64,000 bases of DNA. Origin: Paenibacillus sp. YPG26. GTDB taxonomy: Bacteria; Bacillota; Bacilli; Paenibacillales; Paenibacillaceae. The notes below the pieces were generated by a model. It searched no databases and had not been told where the DNA came from. It worked only from the letters and a program-made list of their open reading frames with translations. The stretch covers positions 1,510,001-1,574,000 of the forward strand of contig NZ_CP084530.1 of NCBI RefSeq assembly GCF_023704175.1. The letters are read 5' to 3'. Numbering within the stretch: position 1 is the first letter of the stretch; the number at the start of each line of letters is the position of its first letter. This document shows, in pieces, positions 38,075 through 45,322 of this stretch. Made by a program: the position numbers and the translations under genes.

Positions 38075-38148
38075 GGGCCCTTAGCTCAGTTGGTTAGAGC
38101 GGTCGGCTCATAACCGATTGGTCGGGGGTTCGAGTCCCTCAGGGCCCA
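38075..38148 (+). tRNA. tRNA-Ile2 (CAT anticodon, lysidine type) rather than elongator tRNA-Met
   Basis: 74-nt cloverleaf, acceptor GGGCCCT/AGGGCCC, anticodon CAT at 38109-38111. The body (CCTTAGCTCAGTTGGTTAGAGC, loop CTCATAA, TTGGTCG before the T-arm) resembles known tRNA-Ile2 genes more than elongator Met, so C34 would be modified to lysidine by TilS to read AUA. Confidence 0.85.
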
Positions 38149-38158
38149 TAGCGTGCAG

Positions 38159-38182
38159 ACCCTTGCGTAGCAAGGGTTTTTT
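38159..38182 (+). terminator. Terminator after the two tRNAs
   Basis: ACCCTTGC, GTA, GCAAGGGT (38159-38177) followed by TTTTTT. Confidence 0.92.
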
Positions 38183-38286
38183 GCTGTTTATTTAACCGCC
38201 GAGTATGATTTTCCGGAGTGCCCTTGCAACCCCTGGTTCAACAGCATACATTACCTTAGATTAGGTTTGAGGGGAGGGGAACTGCG

Positions 38287-38391
38287 ATGAGTGAGTGTCA
38301 CGTTAATCGTCCGAATCCTGTATTTACTTCCACAGGAGTGATCTTGGTTCTTTTTATTCTGCTGGTGATCATTACCCGCACTTTCATCTAA
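38287..38391 (+). CDS. Small membrane protein of YjcZ type (34 aa)
   Basis: Encodes MSECHVNRPNPVFTSTG followed by VILVLFILLVIITRTFI. The single hydrophobic segment STG-x-ILVLFILLVII is shared with the 90-residue protein at 41314-41586 and resembles YjcZ-family sporulation proteins. GAGGGGAGGGG lies 8 nt before the ATG. A stem-loop with TTTG follows at 38428. Function in sporulation is by family resemblance only. Confidence 0.72.
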   Translation: MSECHVNRPNPVFTSTGVILVLFILLVIITRTFI

Positions 38392-38427
38392 TCAACTCAA
38401 GCAATAGCAGATAGGGAAGACATGAGA

Positions 38428-38453
38428 AGACGGGCCATTTCTGGCTCGTCTTT
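38428..38453 (+). terminator. Terminator after the 34-aa gene
   Basis: AGACGGGCCA/TGGCTCGTCT (10 pairs including one G-T), TTTC loop extended by C, then TTTG. Nothing coding was found from here to 38661, apart from an inverted repeat CCATTTTG/CAAAATGG at 38534-38559. Confidence 0.7.
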
Positions 38454-38661
38454 GTCTATGTGCGAAAACATGTTGTTGAAGATAGCTTTTCTTGGTATAT
38501 TAAATTAGTAAAAAAAACCAAATTTAGCCTATTCCATTTTGTACAAAGCCTCAAAATGGTACAACTTACGATGAAAAAGATTCCTGGATACTAGTTTTGG
38601 GTAAACATATTGTACTTTTGACTCGAAATACTTCATCCAAGTTGGGGGGGCCAATACGAAA

Positions 38662-39072
38662 ATGGAAGTACCTATACCTGAGATCAATGTGAAGTTCAAT
38701 TGTCAGGTCTGCAATCATGATATTGAAGTGCTCTTCAAAAGCCAACAAGTAGAGGCCGTTCGCTGTCCTGGATGCAGTAAGGTCTATTCTCTGCTTAAGC
38801 CTACAATAGGGGAAGAGATTCTGCTGGATTGGGAGCGGGAGGCTTTATACCATAAAATAAAAGCTGAAAAGACGAAGCAGGATAACAGCAGTCTGGTAGC
38901 TCTTATGATTAAAGTGGCTGAATTGCTGACCTGGCGGGATGGCGGCAATGGCAAGCTGAAGGCGATTGAGGCGCTGCGGCAGTGGTGTATTGATAACGAG
39001 GAGCAGGCCACGATGGAAGAGCTCAGGCTGATATATGGCCGCGGGAAAGCAAACCGGTTGCCGCCAAGATAG
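38662..39072 (+). CDS. Hypothetical protein with N-terminal zinc ribbon (136 aa)
   Basis: The N-terminal 45 residues contain two CxxC pairs (FNCQVCNHDIEVLF and VRCPGCSKVYSLL), a zinc-ribbon pattern. The remainder is helical and charged (EILLDWEREALYHKIKAEKTKQDN onward). No family recognised. The ribosome site is weak: GGGGGGG at 38644-38650 is 11 nt from the ATG. It stands alone upstream of a 52-residue gene in the same direction. Confidence 0.7.
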   Translation: MEVPIPEINVKFNCQVCNHDIEVLFKSQQVEAVRCPGCSKVYSLLKPTIGEEILLDWEREALYHKIKAEKTKQDNSSLVALMIKVAELLTWRDGGNGKLKAIEALRQWCIDNEEQATMEELRLIYGRGKANRLPPR

Positions 39073-39157
39073 ACTTCTGTGCGCAATGAATAATCCAGCC
39101 TGATATCACCAAGAATAAACGGTGTCTTTCAAACCAAACTTAAGGGGAGTGTTAGGC

Positions 39158-39316
39158 ATGCGTGAAGGCTTGATTCCAACAGTTCTTGGTGCAGTAGTGT
39201 CAGCTACAGCCGCTTCCATGCTGGGAAGCCGGTACAAGATGGCTGCAACGGGAGTACTCGGTTTTGGTCTGGCTCATATTGTACTCGGAACCATCGATTT
39301 GATCGAGCACCGTTAA
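39158..39316 (+). CDS. Small hydrophobic protein (52 aa)
   Basis: MREGLIPTVLGAVVSATAASM, then LGSRYKMAATGVLGFGLAHIVLGTIDLIEHR: two short hydrophobic, Ala/Gly-rich stretches around a basic turn, possibly a membrane hairpin. AAGGGGAG (39142-39149) precedes the ATG at 39158. A terminator follows directly. No function can be named. Confidence 0.68.
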   Translation: MREGLIPTVLGAVVSATAASMLGSRYKMAATGVLGFGLAHIVLGTIDLIEHR

Positions 39317-39329
39317 GCGTTTGAAAGAT

Positions 39330-39363
39330 ACCGGGAGGAGCATAGCTCTTTCCGGTTTTTTTA
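39330..39363 (+). terminator. Terminator after the 52-aa gene
   Basis: ACCGG...CCGGT outer stem with inner GAGC/GCTC pairing (39330-39356), followed by TTTTTTT. It lies between two convergent units. Confidence 0.85.
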
Positions 39364-39371
39364 TACACACT

Positions 39372-39698
39372 CTACGTATATGCATTCAGCACCTCTTCCA
39401 CATCTTGAAGACGAATGATCAGCTGACCAATATCCTGGTTCTGATGACGCTGATAGAGACGGGGAAGGTCGATCCCAATGAAGTCCTTGTTCCCCTGCAC
39501 CATTAAAATATCTTCAAGCAACACCGTAACTCCGTTCATATCTCCAAACTCCTCCGGCTCGAACTGCTCCCAAGGCGGAGTTGCCTTAATATAGAGCAGG
39601 GTGGACCAGTCCAGCTCATCCGGACTTAATTTGACCAGTATAATTGCTGGAGCCCGGGCTTCTATGTCGAATTCAGCTATTACTCCTATTCTTGCCAT
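39372..39698 (-). CDS. Hypothetical protein in the XRE-ImmA operon (108 aa)
   Basis: Starts MARIGVIAEFDIEARAPAIILVKLSPDEL; no membrane segment and no recognised domain. GGGAGTG precedes the ATG. It overlaps the end of the ImmA-type gene by 13 nt and so is translationally coupled as third gene of the repressor-peptidase-unknown operon. The acidic composition and position suggest a partner or target of the peptidase, but this is guesswork. Confidence 0.72.
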   Translation of the reverse strand: MARIGVIAEFDIEARAPAIILVKLSPDELDWSTLLYIKATPPWEQFEPEEFGDMNGVTVLLEDILMVQGNKDFIGIDLPRLYQRHQNQDIGQLIIRLQDVEEVLNAYT

Positions 39699-40312
39699 AA
39701 TTTCTTCACTCCCTTGCTGAGCTGTCTGGACAGCTGAGTCATTATCCTCTGAGTCTCCTCAGACTGTATACATAATTCCTGAGCATCTCTTTCATTTCTG
39801 TTCCCACCAGGTATCCTGGCGTTCTCCTGCGCGGTAATCTGGTTAAGAATCCGGTTCTGAATCTGCAGCAGCCTCGCATAAGAGAACTTGTAGGGAAGAG
39901 TGAATTCCGAGGCAATCAGCTCAACCGCCTCTTTCTGGCTCTCTCCAAGGGGCAGCTCTTTAATCATGTAAAAGGGGGCCGCCGCATATTGAATAAACCG
40001 CTCTGCCTCGATCTCCTGCTGCTGCAGGAAGAGTTCCGGCATCTGTCTCTGATTACCCGCATGTCTCAGAACATGACACAGCTCGTGGAAGTACACGAGT
40101 CTCTTGGTGAGCGTATCTATCCCTTTAGGCAAAAAAATGACATCCGTCATATTGCAGCTGAAGGGAGGGCCTTCATATTCGACAAGATCAACTTTGAAGG
40201 CAGTGGATACTTCATCTATATCCAGATCTGAGGGACACAGAATTCCATGCTGTATGTACCGGGAACTAATCCATTGTTCAAGCTCGGTTTCATAGTATAA
40301 AGATAAATCCAT
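39686..40312 (-). CDS. ImmA/IrrE family metallopeptidase
   Basis: A 208-residue protein with the zinc motif HELCHVLRH (HExxH) around residue 71, followed by a conserved Glu in QQEIEAERFIQYAAAPFYMI. ImmA/IrrE proteases cleave or remove XRE-type repressors in mobile elements (ImmA on ImmR in ICEBs1) or DdrO in Deinococcus. GTGGAGGAATAAG precedes the ATG. The adjacent upstream gene encodes an XRE repressor, the expected substrate. The C-terminal part is basic and Q-rich. Confidence 0.88.
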   Translation of the reverse strand: MDLSLYYETELEQWISSRYIQHGILCPSDLDIDEVSTAFKVDLVEYEGPPFSCNMTDVIFLPKGIDTLTKRLVYFHELCHVLRHAGNQRQMPELFLQQQEIEAERFIQYAAAPFYMIKELPLGESQKEAVELIASEFTLPYKFSYARLLQIQNRILNQITAQENARIPGGNRNERDAQELCIQSEETQRIMTQLSRQLSKGVKKLWQE

Positions 40313-40391
40313 AACTTATTCCTCCACTTAGGGAATGTATGTTCGTATTATAGGTGAAAAATAATGCCCTTAAACCTAAGGGCAGTTCCTG

Positions 40392-40721
40392 CTAACGCAG
40401 CAGCTTCTTCTTTTGTTCGCGGTAAGCCTTAAGTGCAGCTTCCATGACTTCAATCTCATCCTGGCTGTACTGGTCCGGTCCGCCGTAGAAGGCAATTCCG
40501 GTCTCTTCTTGCAAAGACTTAGGTTGTGAGGTTCGGCCTAGCAGGTAATCGGCATCTACTTCCAATATATCTGCGAGGGCAGCCAAGGTTTCGGAATCGA
40601 CGGTGCGCTTGCCGGATTCATAATGCCCGTACCCCTGCCGTGTCATTCCTAATTTATCAGCCATATCTTGATGGGTCAAGCTCCTCGAGAGCCTGAGCTG
40701 AGTTAATCGTTCCGTAAACAC
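40392..40721 (-). CDS. XRE-family transcriptional repressor
   Basis: Start at GTG 40721 (GAGGTGAT upstream) gives 109 residues; a longer frame to 40790 would run back through the promoter/operator and is rejected. The helix-turn-helix is LTQLRLSRSLTHQDMADKLGMTRQGYGHYESGKRTVDSETLAALADILEVDADYLLGR, near the N-terminus. The C-terminal region (YSQDEIEVMEAALKAYREQKKKLL) is helical. It probably binds the three GCAACA-N3-TGTTGC-type operators just upstream and represses both divergent units. Confidence 0.9.
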   Translation of the reverse strand: MFTERLTQLRLSRSLTHQDMADKLGMTRQGYGHYESGKRTVDSETLAALADILEVDADYLLGRTSQPKSLQEETGIAFYGGPDQYSQDEIEVMEAALKAYREQKKKLLR

Positions 40722-40742
40722 TTCATCACCTCGCTTAGTTCT

Positions 40743-40846
40743 ATTATACCTATGTGAAAGAAAATACGCAACAATTTGTTTCTTATTCAAGTTGACAGAA
40801 ACAATTTGTTGCGTATAATTGGGTTACACAGGCAACATTTTGTTGC
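40743..40846. promoter_or_regulatory. Divergent promoters with three matching operators
   Basis: Operators: O1 GCAACAATTTGTTTC (40768-40782), O2 GAAACAATTTGTTGC (40798-40812), O3 GCAACATTTTGTTGC (40832-40846, a perfect 6-3-6 palindrome). Rightward promoter TTGACA (40792-40797), 16 nt, TATAAT (40814-40819), with O2 filling the spacer. Leftward promoter: minus-strand TTGCGT (40771-40766), 17 nt, TATAAT (40748-40743), with O1 over its -35. Confidence 0.88.
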
Positions 40847-40911
40847 TATGGACACATTGGATCATGGGATATGCATATACATATCCCTTAATTAAAAAGG
40901 AGGTTTTTAAG

Positions 40912-41193
40912 ATGCCTAACACTGATGTATCGATTATCCAACAACTTTTGCCACTGGCCGAGCGTTATGGTCTTGCTGTCGTCTTGTCGTTCATTCTGCT
41001 CCTGATCGTTGGCATCATCATCCGAATGATAATTAGGGGTGACTTGGTACCTCGTAGTCTGCTTGACAGGGCAGAAGAGGATCGAGATCGGCTTCAGTCC
41101 ATTTTGGACAAGGAGCGTGAAAGCTTCATGACACCCCTTCTGGAAGTCGTGAACAACCTGAAGAGAAATGCTCCGGACAACAAAGAAGGGTAG
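40912..41193 (+). CDS. Small membrane protein with coiled-coil tail (93 aa)
   Basis: One N-terminal membrane span (LAVVLSFILLLIVGIIIRMII, residues 22-42) followed by a charged helical tail (GDLVPRSLLDRAEEDRDRLQ, SILDKERESFMTPLLEVVNN). AAAGGAGG precedes ATG 40912; in-frame sequence upstream to 40819 overlaps the promoter and is rejected. The layout resembles BhlA/UviB-like holins and small phage membrane proteins, but that is only a shape resemblance. It faces the XRE-ImmA operon across shared operators and so is the likely target of repression. Confidence 0.8.
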   Translation: MPNTDVSIIQQLLPLAERYGLAVVLSFILLLIVGIIIRMIIRGDLVPRSLLDRAEEDRDRLQSILDKERESFMTPLLEVVNNLKRNAPDNKEG

Positions 41194-41313
41194 CAGGCTC
41201 AGATTTTGCTGAGAGTACGCTGCATTTATTTCCTCCAAAGGGGCGGACACCCAGCCCACCAGGCCAGAGCAGGCATATGGTAGGGTAAGCCAACTATCAA
41301 GGAGGAACAAATA

Positions 41314-41586
41314 ATGAATAATGCGCCAATGGGAATGTCAGAGAACAAGAAAATGGGGATGGGATACAGCGGCCCGATGCAGAGCCCGGCTTATACCGCT
41401 CCGGCACAGGGATATGAGCATGGATATATGCATCTGCATGGAGCTGGATATCACCACTGTCCACCTGTTTATGAGCAGCCTGTGTGTCACACTCCCGCAC
41501 CATCGGCAGGAATCTGGTCGTCTACAGGGTATATTCTCGTACTCTTTATACTATTGGTGATCATCTCGCGCGGTCTGTGGATCTGA
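41314..41586 (+). CDS. YjcZ-like small membrane protein with His/Tyr/Gly-rich N-terminus (90 aa)
   Basis: The N-terminal 65 residues are rich in Met, Gly, Tyr, His and Pro (GYEHGYMHLHGAGYHHC), then a C-terminal membrane segment WSSTGYILVLFILLVIISRG. That segment is shared with the 34-residue protein at 38287 and with the YjcZ sporulation family. CAAGGAGGAAC precedes the ATG. It may be a spore or coat-associated membrane peptide; the His-rich part could bind metal. The 120 nt upstream of the gene hold no recognisable regulatory element. Confidence 0.75.
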   Translation: MNNAPMGMSENKKMGMGYSGPMQSPAYTAPAQGYEHGYMHLHGAGYHHCPPVYEQPVCHTPAPSAGIWSSTGYILVLFILLVIISRGLWI

Positions 41587-41601
41587 GTTGTTATACAAGG
41601 A

Positions 41602-41630
41602 ACAAGCGGGCCTTCGGGCCCGCAGCTTGT
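41602..41630. terminator. Bidirectional hairpin between convergent genes
   Basis: ACAAGC / GCTTGT outer and GCGGGCC / GGCCCGC inner stem. It serves the YjcZ-like gene and the convergent deacetylase gene; T-runs are weak on both strands. Confidence 0.75.
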
Positions 41631-41636
41631 GCTGTT

Positions 41637-42428
41637 CTATAGTCCCGTCTTCTTCTGACCATTATGCTGCACATCCTTAACCGGTTGAGCATGCTTCTGA
41701 TGCTTCAAGAGCTCACTGACAGTTACACAGCGATAGCCGCGTTTCTGGATCTCTGGCAAAATGGCCTTTAGAGCGAGCGCTGTTTGGGAGCTGCCTTCCA
41801 CACGGTCGTGCATCAGAATGATATCGCCGCTGCGGAGATTGCCAAGCACTCTGCTCACAATCCGGTTCACGCCGGGCCTTGCCCAATCCCGTGTATCCTG
41901 ATGCCAAGACCACAGGACAAGCTGATAGCCTTTGCTATGACTCGAAGTGACAATACTTTTGTTGTAAAATCCGCCTGGCGGGCGGAACAAAACGGAATGC
42001 TTTCCTGTAGCATTATATATCAACTCTTCAGCGCGGGTGACTTCTTTATCAAATAATTGGGAAGAGTTGCTCGCATTGAAATACGTGTGATTGTAAGTGT
42101 GGTTGCCAATCTCATGCCCTTTCTGAAATACCTCTTTAAGAAGTTCCGGGTATTGTGCTGCCCGATTACCAACCACGAAGAAGGTAGCTTTGGCTTGATA
42201 CTGTCCGAGCAGATCAAGGATGACAGGAGTCTGCTTAGGATCGGGTCCGTCGTCAAAAGTAAGAGCAACCACCTTGTCCTCGGTAGGAACCTCCCATACG
42301 ATTTCCCCACGGGGTTCAAAATAATCTCGTCCCATAGGTGCCCCTAGAGCCGCGGCAGGGCTCCCGTTACCTGAGATTATGCCAATGCTTAAGGTTAGAG
42401 TAAGGGCTGTTGTCCGCCATTTATACAT
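41637..42428 (-). CDS. Polysaccharide deacetylase (NodB domain), secreted
   Basis: A 263-residue protein with signal peptide MYKWRTTALTLTLSIGIISGNGSPAAALGA and a NodB homology domain. Motif 1 TFDDGPD holds the catalytic base and metal Asp, motif 2 is HEIGNHTYNH (HxxxH zinc ligands), motif 3 RPPGGFYN, then WSWHQDTRDW and IILMHDR. It would deacetylate peptidoglycan or another cell-wall glycan. ATG 42428 is chosen because AAGGAGG lies just upstream; in-frame ATGs further upstream lack a ribosome site and a signal peptide. It is transcribed towards the YjcZ-like gene. Confidence 0.92.
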   Translation of the reverse strand: MYKWRTTALTLTLSIGIISGNGSPAAALGAPMGRDYFEPRGEIVWEVPTEDKVVALTFDDGPDPKQTPVILDLLGQYQAKATFFVVGNRAAQYPELLKEVFQKGHEIGNHTYNHTYFNASNSSQLFDKEVTRAEELIYNATGKHSVLFRPPGGFYNKSIVTSSHSKGYQLVLWSWHQDTRDWARPGVNRIVSRVLGNLRSGDIILMHDRVEGSSQTALALKAILPEIQKRGYRCVTVSELLKHQKHAQPVKDVQHNGQKKTGL

Positions 42429-42511
42429 GGGTGCCTCCTTAATGAATGATGATATCCACTTATTATGTGGGAAAAGAGGCCGTTCATACATTCTACCTAA
42501 TGAGTCGAGTA

Positions 42512-42541
42512 TTGACATAATAGCTAGCAACATGATATGAT
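42512..42541 (+). promoter_or_regulatory. Promoter of tRNA-Leu
   Basis: TTGACA (42512-42517), 18 nt, TATGAT (42536-42541). A perfect palindrome GGCGTAATTACGCC (42574-42587) overlaps the first three bases of the tRNA. Confidence 0.78.
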
Positions 42542-42584
42542 CTATTTCGTCGCTAATCATGGAAAGACGTTATGGCGTAATTAC

Positions 42585-42670
42585 GCCGGGGTGGCGGAAT
42601 TGGCAGACGCACAGGACTTAAAATCCTGCGGTAGGTGACTACCGTACCGGTTCGATCCCGGTCCTCGGCA
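42585..42670 (+). tRNA. tRNA-Leu (TAA)
   Basis: 86-nt class II tRNA with long variable arm (GCGGTAGGTGACTACCGT), acceptor GCCGGGG/CCTCGGC with one G-T pair, anticodon TAA at 42619-42621, no encoded CCA. The 3' 62 nt are repeated, with 6 mismatches, at 46986-47047. Confidence 0.96.
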
Positions 42671-42676
42671 TCAATG

Positions 42677-42722
42677 AAATCAAGGGTTTCAGCTCTTCTG
42701 AGTTGGAACCCTTGATTTTTTT
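42677..42722 (+). terminator. Terminator after tRNA-Leu
   Basis: AAATCAAGGGTT (42677-42688) pairs perfectly with AACCCTTGATTT (42707-42718), followed by T-run. Confidence 0.92.
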
Positions 42723-42857
42723 ATTTATGTGGTTTTGTTAATATGACGCTAACGATCTAAATTTCAAGCTATCTTGTTCGAACTGATTATTCAGCTTCAT
42801 TCTGCAACATACTTCCAATTTTGGCGTTTGTTATTTATATACCAGAAAAGGAGTGTT

Positions 42858-43602
42858 ATGGAAAACATGAAGCTTAAAAAGTGCATCTCGTTTATGTTTA
42901 TTTTTCTATTAACCTTGGGTGCAGCAAATTATAGCCATGCGTCAAGTCCCAAGGGGAACCCCAATTATTTTAAAAATGAATGATTATTATGTTGCCTATA
43001 CTTATCCTAAAGCGCCTTATATTGATAAGCAGAACCGGCTCATGTTGCCTGTAAGAGCAGCAAGTGAATTGTTAGGAGCCTCTATTACTTATGATGCTGC
43101 TTCACGTTCAGCCACAATTACACAGAATGATAATGTCGTTAAGATTCAAGGTGGCAGTCATCTTGCTGAGGTGAATGGAAATCAAGTTGAAATGGACACG
43201 CAGCCAGTACTGGAAAAGGGATATATGATTATACCTGCCCGTATTTTATTCGACTCATTTGCATTCAATGCTACTTCAATTAACAACGTAATTACGTTAA
43301 AGGATGATCGATTGCTTAAAGAAGGGCGCCTGAAATATCTTCTTGATGATGACCGTCTTGCTATATCTAGAACAATAGACTCAAATGCGTTTCAACCGCT
43401 CTATTATACGCTCAGCACTTGGCTTAATAAGAACACTACTGAACTTAACTTGAATCTTGTCGCCAAAAACATCTCCGGAAAAGATATTCCGAAAGGGGAA
43501 GAGAATTTATCTACAATCATTTATTTTGATGAGGGCGGCTTATTGGATATCCCTTATAGATCAGTCGATATAAAAGATAGAAATAGACTCCCTGTAAAAT
43601 AG
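42858..43602 (+). pseudogene. Frameshifted copper-amine-oxidase-like stalk-domain protein
   Basis: ATG 42858 (AAAGGAG upstream) opens a frame with a signal peptide (MKLKKCISFMFIFLLTLGAANYSHA) that stops at 42983. The next frame (+1) continues from about 42960 with a stalk domain: YIDKQNRLMLPVRAASELLG, then TYDAASRSATITQNDNVVKI and GYMIIPARILFDSFAFNATS, to a stop at 43602. Together they make one secreted protein of about 248 residues broken by a single-base shift, probably in the AAGGGGAACCCC runs near 42950-42962. It could be a real mutation, a sequencing error or phase variation at the homopolymers. It lies inside the possible tRNA-Leu island. Confidence 0.72.
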
Positions 43603-43727
43603 GACTCACTTATAACTAAACATATCGAAAATACGGGAGGGGTTCTAACTAAGAAGCCTAATCTATTACAGTATATCTTGATTTCAGGAAGGACAATTTC
43701 TCCAATTAATTAGGTACCTGAACTCAG

Positions 43728-43780
43728 AAAAAAGATCGCACAGCACTCAAGAAGTATGGGGGCCGGGCGGTCTTTTTTTT
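43728..43780 (+). terminator. Terminator downstream of the stalk-domain pseudogene
   Basis: AAAAAAGATCGC (43728-43739) pairs with GCGGTCTTTTTT (43767-43778, one G-T), T-run to 43780. The rest of the 377-nt gap holds no gene. Confidence 0.8.
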
Positions 43781-43889
43781 GTGCTCCCGAAACCCCATCT
43801 TAGCTCCTACAATCTACAAGGTAATCCAGCATCTGGACAGATTAGGAAGATTCCAATATAATCTTAAATACAACTTAACGGGTTGGAAT

Positions 43890-43909
43890 AATATGAAATA
43901 TATCATATT
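43890..43909. promoter_or_regulatory. Inverted repeat upstream of the amino-acid ABC operon
   Basis: AATATGA (43890-43896) and TCATATT (43903-43909) around AATATA, a perfect 7-6-7 inverted repeat about 71 nt before the first transporter gene. It may be an operator; no regulator is encoded next to it. Confidence 0.4.
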
Positions 43910-43979
43910 TCACCCTGGAAGTTTGGGATAGACTTCACTAGTACATATACATATCAATTTGTATACAGAAGGGGGAACT

Positions 43980-44645
43980 ATGAATTTAGACTGGAAGTTT
44001 ATTGGTGAGAGTCTCCCGCTTTACATGGACGCCATGTGGTTGACTATTGAATTAGCTCTAATCGCCATTAGTTTATCCATGATCTTGGGATTATTGTTCA
44101 GTCTAGTACTGTTCTACAGGATCAAGGGACTTCGGAGTATAATTCTCGGTTACGTTGAGGTGTCCAGGAATACTCCTTTGCTCGTACAACTATTCTTCCT
44201 ATACTATGGACTGCCCAAAATAGGGCTGCACTTGAGTGAGTTCAACTGTGCTGCCATAGGTCTGGTATTCCTGGGCGGTGGATATATGACTGAGGCCTTC
44301 CGAAGCGGAATTGATGCCGTAAGCACAGCGCAGATTGAGTCAGGTTTAAGCATTGGACTTAGCAAGGTGCAGCTTGCCAGATATGTCATACTCCCACAGG
44401 CCTTTGCTATCAGTGTCCCTTCGCTCGGGGCGAACGCGATCTTTTTGCTGAAAGAAACCTCGATTGTAGGTGCCATTGCTTTGATGGATCTGATGAATGT
44501 AGCCAAGGACCTGATTGGAATGCATTACAAGACAGCGGAATCACTGCTTCTGCTGGTGCTGGCCTATCTTGTGCTGGTGCTTCCATTATCTCTGCTGCTG
44601 TCCTGGATCGAAAGGAAGGTTAGACATGCGGAATTCGGGGGTTGA
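43980..44645 (+). CDS. Polar amino-acid ABC transporter permease 1
   Basis: A 221-residue HisM/GlnP-family permease. The hydrophobic segments and the EAA-loop region (TEAFRSGIDAVSTAQIESGLSIGLSKVQLARYVILPQAFAISVPSLG) are typical. ATG 43980 follows GAAGGGGGAAC. The downstream permease starts within its last 20 nt, so the two are coupled and probably form a heterodimeric channel. With the binding protein downstream it imports a polar amino acid; the substrate cannot be read from sequence. Confidence 0.92.
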   Translation: MNLDWKFIGESLPLYMDAMWLTIELALIAISLSMILGLLFSLVLFYRIKGLRSIILGYVEVSRNTPLLVQLFFLYYGLPKIGLHLSEFNCAAIGLVFLGGGYMTEAFRSGIDAVSTAQIESGLSIGLSKVQLARYVILPQAFAISVPSLGANAIFLLKETSIVGAIALMDLMNVAKDLIGMHYKTAESLLLLVLAYLVLVLPLSLLLSWIERKVRHAEFGG

Positions 44646-45303
44646 GGTGCTGTTTGAAGGGTCAAACTTTGCCCGCTTGCTTGGCGGGCTGCTTGTCACG
44701 ATAGAAATAGCCTTTATTTCAATTATAATCGGAACCATTCTGGGTGTGGTTATGGGGCTGCTTAGAACGGTCCGGTCCAGATCGCTGCGTATTGTTCTTA
44801 GGCTGTACCTTGAAGCTTTTCGGATTATTCCGATTCTGGTCTGGTTGTATGTGGTTCACTTCAGCTTTTCGCCACTGCTTCACATCGAGATTAGCGGGGA
44901 GACCACAGCAATATTGGTATTCAGTCTCTGGGGCGCAGCGGAGATTGGGGATATCGTACGCGGTGCGCTTGAATCCATGCCGAAGCATCAGTCGGAATCG
45001 GCCAAAGCCCTTGGGCTCAGCAGCGCCCAGCTGTATAGGTATGTCCTGATTCCTCAGGCTGTACGTAGAATGCTCCCAGGGGCCATTAACCTGGCCACAC
45101 GCATGGTCAAGACGACCTCGCTGGTTGTTTTGATTGGTGTCATCGATGTAGTGAAGATTGGACAGCAGATAATAGAGCTTGGTGTAATCAAAGCTCCGAA
45201 CGCTTCATTCTGGGTATACGGCTTTATTTTTATTCTTTATTTTCTTGTATGTTATCCCTTATCGCTGCTGTCCAGGAAGTACGAGCGCAGATGGCAGGTC
45301 TAA
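44626..45303 (+). CDS. Polar amino-acid ABC transporter permease 2
   Basis: A 225-residue HisQ/GlnM-type permease partnered with the upstream one. EAA loop: GALESMPKHQSESAKALGLSSAQLYRYVLIPQAVRRMLPG. ATG 44626 is preceded by AAAGGAAGGT inside the upstream gene; longer in-frame sequence to 44515 reads the shadow of permease 1 and is rejected. The ATPase gene follows after 19 nt. Confidence 0.92.
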   Translation: MRNSGVEVLFEGSNFARLLGGLLVTIEIAFISIIIGTILGVVMGLLRTVRSRSLRIVLRLYLEAFRIIPILVWLYVVHFSFSPLLHIEISGETTAILVFSLWGAAEIGDIVRGALESMPKHQSESAKALGLSSAQLYRYVLIPQAVRRMLPGAINLATRMVKTTSLVVLIGVIDVVKIGQQIIELGVIKAPNASFWVYGFIFILYFLVCYPLSLLSRKYERRWQV

Positions 45304-45322
45304 CATGAAAGGACAGATCTAA

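Noticed and set aside
38454..38661. Inverted repeat CCATTTTG/CAAAATGG with several GTAC motifs before the zinc-ribbon gene
   Set aside because: The arms are short, there is no promoter alignment and no regulator is nearby; not enough to call an operator.
41194..41313. CTGAGA motif suggesting a TPP riboswitch
   Set aside because: The second conserved TPP element is absent, the downstream gene is a YjcZ-like peptide, and only a small CTCAG/CTGAG stem is present.
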